Shown in pieces: positions 60,322 through 64,000 of a stretch of 64,000 nucleotides of DNA; the first letter of the stretch is position 1; each line of letters opens with the position of its first letter. The position numbers and the translations under genes were made by a program. The DNA is taken from the NCBI GenBank assembly GCA_000333855.2, contig CM007332.1:1-64000 (forward strand), in the 5' to 3' direction. The stretch comes from Endotrypanum monterogeii (Eukaryota; Euglenozoa; Kinetoplastea; Trypanosomatida; Trypanosomatidae). The notes under the pieces were generated by a model. That model had not been told where the DNA came from and searched no databases. It saw nothing but the letters and a program-made list of their open reading frames with translations.

Positions 60322-60425
60322 CACACACACATACACATAAATATATACCTATATACATTTATATTTATATACATATATATATATATATACATACATATAT
60401 ATATAATATATATATATATTTATGT
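60322..60425. repeat. AT-rich compound microsatellite
   Basis: CA units lead into a long mixture of (AT)n and TATATAC-like units. Confidence 0.88.
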
Positions 60426-60798
60426 GTATGTGTAAATTGTCTCATTCTCACGCATCTTCGTCTTCTTGTGGTCTATGTGTGTATCTGCTGATCTTTTTTT
60501 TTTTGATTCAGATCTCCCCCTCATTTTTTTCCGTTTTTCCTCCTCACCTACACTGCGTTACTTTTTAGTTTTGGATCGACTCGGCAAACATTTATTTTTT
60601 TGTTCTTGTATGAGCGTATAATTCATATATATATATTTTTATTTATTTATTTATTTATTTATATATTTTCATTGATCTCTCTCATCATTTTTTTTTTAAT
60701 TTTTATTTTTCAAACAACGAAGCTCATTGTTCTCGTTCTAGTTGTCTTCACTTCAACCGAGCTCGCTATCGTCTCCAGGCGTGCGGTGCCAATCCCAG

Positions 60799-63700
60799 AT
60801 GACGCGGTCGTTGTCCAGCGAAACACCAAGCGGAGACGGCGGCAGCGACAGCGACACAGGTGGAGTTACAGCCGAAATGGCGAGTACGTCACCGGAGTTG
60901 GTCTCGCGGGTGCCAGCTGCCTCCTTGCTTTCCTCTGCCAATTTCTCAAAGGGCTCCTTTCACATGCCTGCATCGACCTCAAGGGGGACACGCAGTGAGG
61001 ACTGCGCGACGGGGCGTGCGGACACCATAAAGGAAAACAGATTCGCTGCACATGATTATAGACAGCAGATGCCGCATATTCTTTCCTCGACAGACAGAGG
61101 TGGCCCACAGCCGTTAACCCCGCGACGCCAGTCATGCCTCCCTTGTAGTGGTGGTGATGGCGGAGAACCTTGCCAAGCCCGAGACAAGGTTAGTACTAGT
61201 GTGCCAACACCAGGCCTTGGGCTGATATCTTCTCCAACAAGTACAACGAGTATCCCCGAGGAAGCGGGCGAGAGACCCAGTGTCATTCCAACTTTTGGAC
61301 CGATGGGCCGGCAACTGGGCGGCACCACTGTGTGGGCTTCTGCTGTGAACGGCTGTGTTGCGGCAGCCCCAACCGCCGCTAGTGCTTGTACATGGGGACC
61401 GTCTTGTTTCTCTGCCCATGGCAACGGTATTCACATCCCTCTTCATCGTCCTCAACAAATATGCAGCGTCTTAACGGTTGATGCAATGGAACCCACAGAC
61501 TCGAGGACGCCTGTGTTGTCGCATACTGTGCGGAAGCCCACCGCGCCGCCTCCGGTTCACGGGCCCGCTGTGGCTTGTCGTGAACGAACTTCGGATGGGG
61601 TTGATGTCACGCTTGGAGACTGCGTGGAAGCGGAGGTTGCGTCAACGCTGAGGGAAACCCATGCACCAGCCTCCGTTCAAAAGCACCTTCCCACGGACAA
61701 AAATCAGTCGATGGGTGCTGCCGCGCTCGATAATGAGGCGGCTCGGGAAGGGTTAGGAGAAGGGCCAACGATACTCGTCACGTCTTCTGCTGCCCGCGCA
61801 GCGCAGGGCGAAGGCGACAGCGGTGGCAGTGCTGAGCGCCTTCGCATCCGTGCTGGGAATGATCAGCGAAAGCATCCCGTGACTGACGATATGAAAGACG
61901 TTCCCCAACTGAATGAAGACGTGTGTTGTGCCTTCACAACGGAGGCACCCGTGAAGCACTTACCCTTCTCGATTTGCGAGGAGTCGGGCACCAGCATCGC
62001 TCCAGGTCTTGACCTACTTTCGGTCAAGAATGGCTTGCTACGAGGGCTGGTGTCGTCGTCATCGTTGCAGCAGCGGAGCAGCTGCCCAGCGGAAAAGACT
62101 GATTGTACGGTTAGAGGGGCCAGAAGCGGCGACGGTAGCCTGGGGAGTCACTCAAATCCTATTGCCCTCAAGCAGATCATGGAGGACCCACCGTGCAGCC
62201 ACTGCCGCCATGTGGCACAATCGAGGGGCCGTAATTTCGAGGACCTCATGATATTGCCTCTCACCTCTCTTGTGACTGTGCCCCCAACAGTTCAGACACT
62301 TCTTCTGAACTCAGACACAACCAAGGAAGAGCTCTGGATGGCGCTCCGAGATCTCTGCCAGCGACTTGAGGTTCTCGAGTGTCGTCTTGCGCGAGGTGAG
62401 ATATCGCTGGGGAATGAAAAGGGGCGCTATGAAAAGGTGGGGGGGGGAAACAGCAGTGCAGCCAACAATACATCCAGCGAATACCGAAGGGGCGATGTGT
62501 GGAAGAACCCGACGACACCGTCGCCCAGGTCTGACCTGGAAAAGAAAACCGACCGCACAGCGGGTGATGACTGCACGGGCACAGGTGTTCACAACGCTAG
62601 GAGCGACCTGGCCAAGGTGCAGGTGGATCCGGCACACTCGTGCAGCAGTGCTTCATTTCAGACCCCCGTACCCACGAGAAACAAGCTCAACTCGAGCCAC
62701 TCGCAGATGAAGCGCACAGGAGAGTGGGCTACTGCCCCCTCATCCACTGCAGAGACAGGCATTGCACACATCTCCGTGGATGCCCACCCGCATGCGAACC
62801 CGCGTGCCACTCTTTTGAGTCCCAGTCAGAGGGACTGCAGTAAGAGCAGTAGTGTGTCTTGGGAACTGCGCAGCCGAGTAGTGGAGGTGATCCGCAGCGT
62901 CGAGAGAGAGCGCAAGGCACCAGCGATCTCCGTAGCCGTCCTCCAGCCACACGAGGGTGGAGCAGGTCGTCCTATATGCGGTCTGAACGATCCTAGATAC
63001 CCGCGTGCGCTCGGTGACGGCACCCGCGAAAGCAGTAGCAACCTGTGGGGTTCCTCGATATTGGCGCCGTCGGCTGACATGCCAGGGATCCTCGCCAGCG
63101 CGCCTTCACTGAGTGTGCACACCGGTGGGATGCGGTATGCCCGCACTGTAAGTGATTCACCGGTTTCCGCCGCTTCAGCTGTTGGGCGGACCGCCTGTGG
63201 CCCTGCGCACCCGCCGCGCACTGTGGGAGAGGCTGAATCGTGTGGAGCTGCCTGCGATGCAGTCTCGCCGCGGGCATCTAGGGGTCAAAGCGATGGAAGT
63301 GTGGGTGACGATGCTCGAGTCGTGGGCACTGGGTTCTACGTGGCTTCCGCGTTGCCGGTGATATCCGCGGGAGAGGTGCACACGCCGCTCCCATGGTCTA
63401 CGCGAGACCCTGGCTGCGATGGGGAAGGTACCAGTAGCGCCGCAGGGGTGCAACGGTCACTGTCATTGCCGGCGTTCCCTGAATGCGCGCCTGTTGCTGT
63501 AGGTGAAGGCGATTTTTTTAACTTCGTGGCTGACGTCGCATCGACCTCCTGGGGATGCGACGCTGTCCAGGCGACAACCGGAAGTACTGCCAGTGAGAGC
63601 TACCTGAACCACATTTCACTCAACACGCGCAGTCTCACTCCGTCAAGCGCGGGCCAGCATCCGTCAGGGTCTTCGATACATAGGAGGGCCTACGACACTT

Positions 63701-64000
63701 CCGCAGCAGTGATCTCCAGTCGAGTGGTTCCCCGAGGGAATATAGTGTCTGCGGTGCACGCGCCTACGTCCTCCCCACGTCAGACCGCTCGAGAGGGTCC
63801 CTGCGACCGCGGAGGAAACACCTCACCGAACAAGCAGCCCGCGTCCCAACAGCAGCAGGTGCAGGAGCAGGAGCAGCACCAACATCCACCGACGACAAGG
63901 ACACATGCCTATGGGGATGACGCTGCTCAGTTGGCGCAGGTCACCGTTCGATTGCAGTCATTGCTTCCCGTGCAACCGGACGGCCCCGGCTCAGCAGTGC
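60799..64000 (+). CDS. Large low-complexity protein, truncated by the window end
   Basis: This frame is open from ATG 60799 to the last base of the window: 1067 codons with no stop, so the gene continues beyond. The ATG is the first after a strong T-rich tract with AG at 60720-60721, and a TAG (60739-60741) closes the frame just upstream. The product is largely disordered, rich in Ser, Thr, Gly, Ala and Pro. Points of order are a CSHC pair near residue 466 and a helical, possibly coiled segment at about 500-530 (TTKEELWMALRDLCQRLEVL). A Gln/Glu-rich stretch near residue 1020 (QQQQVQEQEQHQH) precedes a helical-looking end. I do not recognise a family from this part. Any catalytic or binding domain would have to lie downstream. 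Such long Ser-rich N-termini occur in trypanosomatid kinases and cytoskeletal proteins. Confidence 0.85.
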   Translation, partial: MTRSLSSETPSGDGGSDSDTGGVTAEMASTSPELVSRVPAASLLSSANFSKGSFHMPASTSRGTRSEDCATGRADTIKENRFAAHDYRQQMPHILSSTDRGGPQPLTPRRQSCLPCSGGDGGEPCQARDKVSTSVPTPGLGLISSPTSTTSIPEEAGERPSVIPTFGPMGRQLGGTTVWASAVNGCVAAAPTAASACTWGPSCFSAHGNGIHIPLHRPQQICSVLTVDAMEPTDSRTPVLSHTVRKPTAPPPVHGPAVACRERTSDGVDVTLGDCVEAEVASTLRETHAPASVQKHLPTDKNQSMGAAALDNEAAREGLGEGPTILVTSSAARAAQGEGDSGGSAERLRIRAGNDQRKHPVTDDMKDVPQLNEDVCCAFTTEAPVKHLPFSICEESGTSIAPGLDLLSVKNGLLRGLVSSSSLQQRSSCPAEKTDCTVRGARSGDGSLGSHSNPIALKQIMEDPPCSHCRHVAQSRGRNFEDLMILPLTSLVTVPPTVQTLLLNSDTTKEELWMALRDLCQRLEVLECRLARGEISLGNEKGRYEKVGGGNSSAANNTSSEYRRGDVWKNPTTPSPRSDLEKKTDRTAGDDCTGTGVHNARSDLAKVQVDPAHSCSSASFQTPVPTRNKLNSSHSQMKRTGEWATAPSSTAETGIAHISVDAHPHANPRATLLSPSQRDCSKSSSVSWELRSRVVEVIRSVERERKAPAISVAVLQPHEGGAGRPICGLNDPRYPRALGDGTRESSSNLWGSSILAPSADMPGILASAPSLSVHTGGMRYARTVSDSPVSAASAVGRTACGPAHPPRTVGEAESCGAACDAVSPRASRGQSDGSVGDDARVVGTGFYVASALPVISAGEVHTPLPWSTRDPGCDGEGTSSAAGVQRSLSLPAFPECAPVAVGEGDFFNFVADVASTSWGCDAVQATTGSTASESYLNHISLNTRSLTPSSAGQHPSGSSIHRRAYDTSAAVISSRVVPRGNIVSAVHAPTSSPRQTAREGPCDRGGNTSPNKQPASQQQQVQEQEQHQHPPTTRTHAYGDDAAQLAQVTVRLQSLLPVQPDGPGSAV

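Larger units (their letters stand above)
57810..60798 (+). other. Long intergenic region (3.0 kb)
   Basis: It carries (TTA)n at 57936-57959, several G-runs, (AAT)n near 58980-58997, (GT)n at 59556-59580, (CA)n at 59633-59657 and an AT-rich tract at 60322-60425. A 309-codon frame at 58951-59880 exists only because repeats avoid stops in that phase; its first ATG is internal and its product is His-Thr, Cys-Val and Phe repeats. I see no supported gene. Confidence 0.65.

Noticed and set aside
1..64000. CRISPR arrays, bacterial operons, insertion sequences or viral genes
   Set aside because: Nothing in the window has direct-repeat/spacer structure, Shine-Dalgarno-type organisation, transposase motifs or viral hallmark genes; the layout is that of a trypanosomatid chromosome.

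Overview
The window is the end of a chromosome from a trypanosomatid flagellate, most likely of the Leishmania group (Leishmaniinae). Four things show this. It opens on telomeric CCCTAA repeats. No gene needs an intron. Almost every gene lies head-to-tail on the + strand, separated by pyrimidine-rich DNA ending in AG, the layout of a polycistronic unit processed by spliced-leader trans-splicing. Finally, one protein (bases 12061-12639) has the sequence character of the Leishmania MAR1 isochorismatase-fold protein. Intergenic DNA is long and full of poly-T, (CA/GT)n, (AT)n and (TTA)n tracts. I did not fix the species.

Layout. Bases 1-150 are telomere: 15 CCCTAA units, then 10 CCCTGA variant units. 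Bases 151-3475 are a subtelomeric stretch that looks lower in GC and has no recognisable gene on the + strand; one plausible small gene lies on the - strand (2438-2869). That gene and the first + strand gene would frame a divergent strand-switch region (2870-3475), where transcription units typically begin in these organisms. From 3476 to 26143 come housekeeping and mitochondrial genes: eIF2B alpha, a PITH-domain protein, proteasome beta-1, mitoribosomal mS29/DAP3, a short unknown protein, a PPP-type phosphatase whose catalytic motifs are broken, MAR1, a coiled-coil protein, an unknown protein, a PPR-like protein, a RING protein and a FYVE-like protein. From 27762 onward the genes are larger: a 1370-residue coiled-coil protein, a CMGC-like kinase with a huge insert, a seven-helix membrane protein that resembles APH-1, a leucine-rich-repeat protein, an IQ plus PHD protein, a protein with ORC3-like features, a 1657-residue ubiquitin protease, and a low-complexity protein cut by the window's right end.

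Neighbours in such units are co-transcribed but usually unrelated in function, so no operon logic is implied. Start codons were chosen as the first ATG downstream of a convincing polypyrimidine-AG acceptor where one exists; this discards several N-terminal extensions that would read through poly-T or microsatellite DNA.

A 20-N assembly gap (34376-34395) sits inside an (AT)n array with odd flanking sequence, so 34.28-34.49 kb should be distrusted. I see no CRISPR, no prokaryotic-type operon, no tRNA or rRNA gene and no intact transposon. The most notable items are the pseudophosphatase, the ORC3-like and APH-1-like candidates, the degenerate FYVE domain, the kinase insert, the telomere variant block and a few very small genes supported by splice-site geometry.
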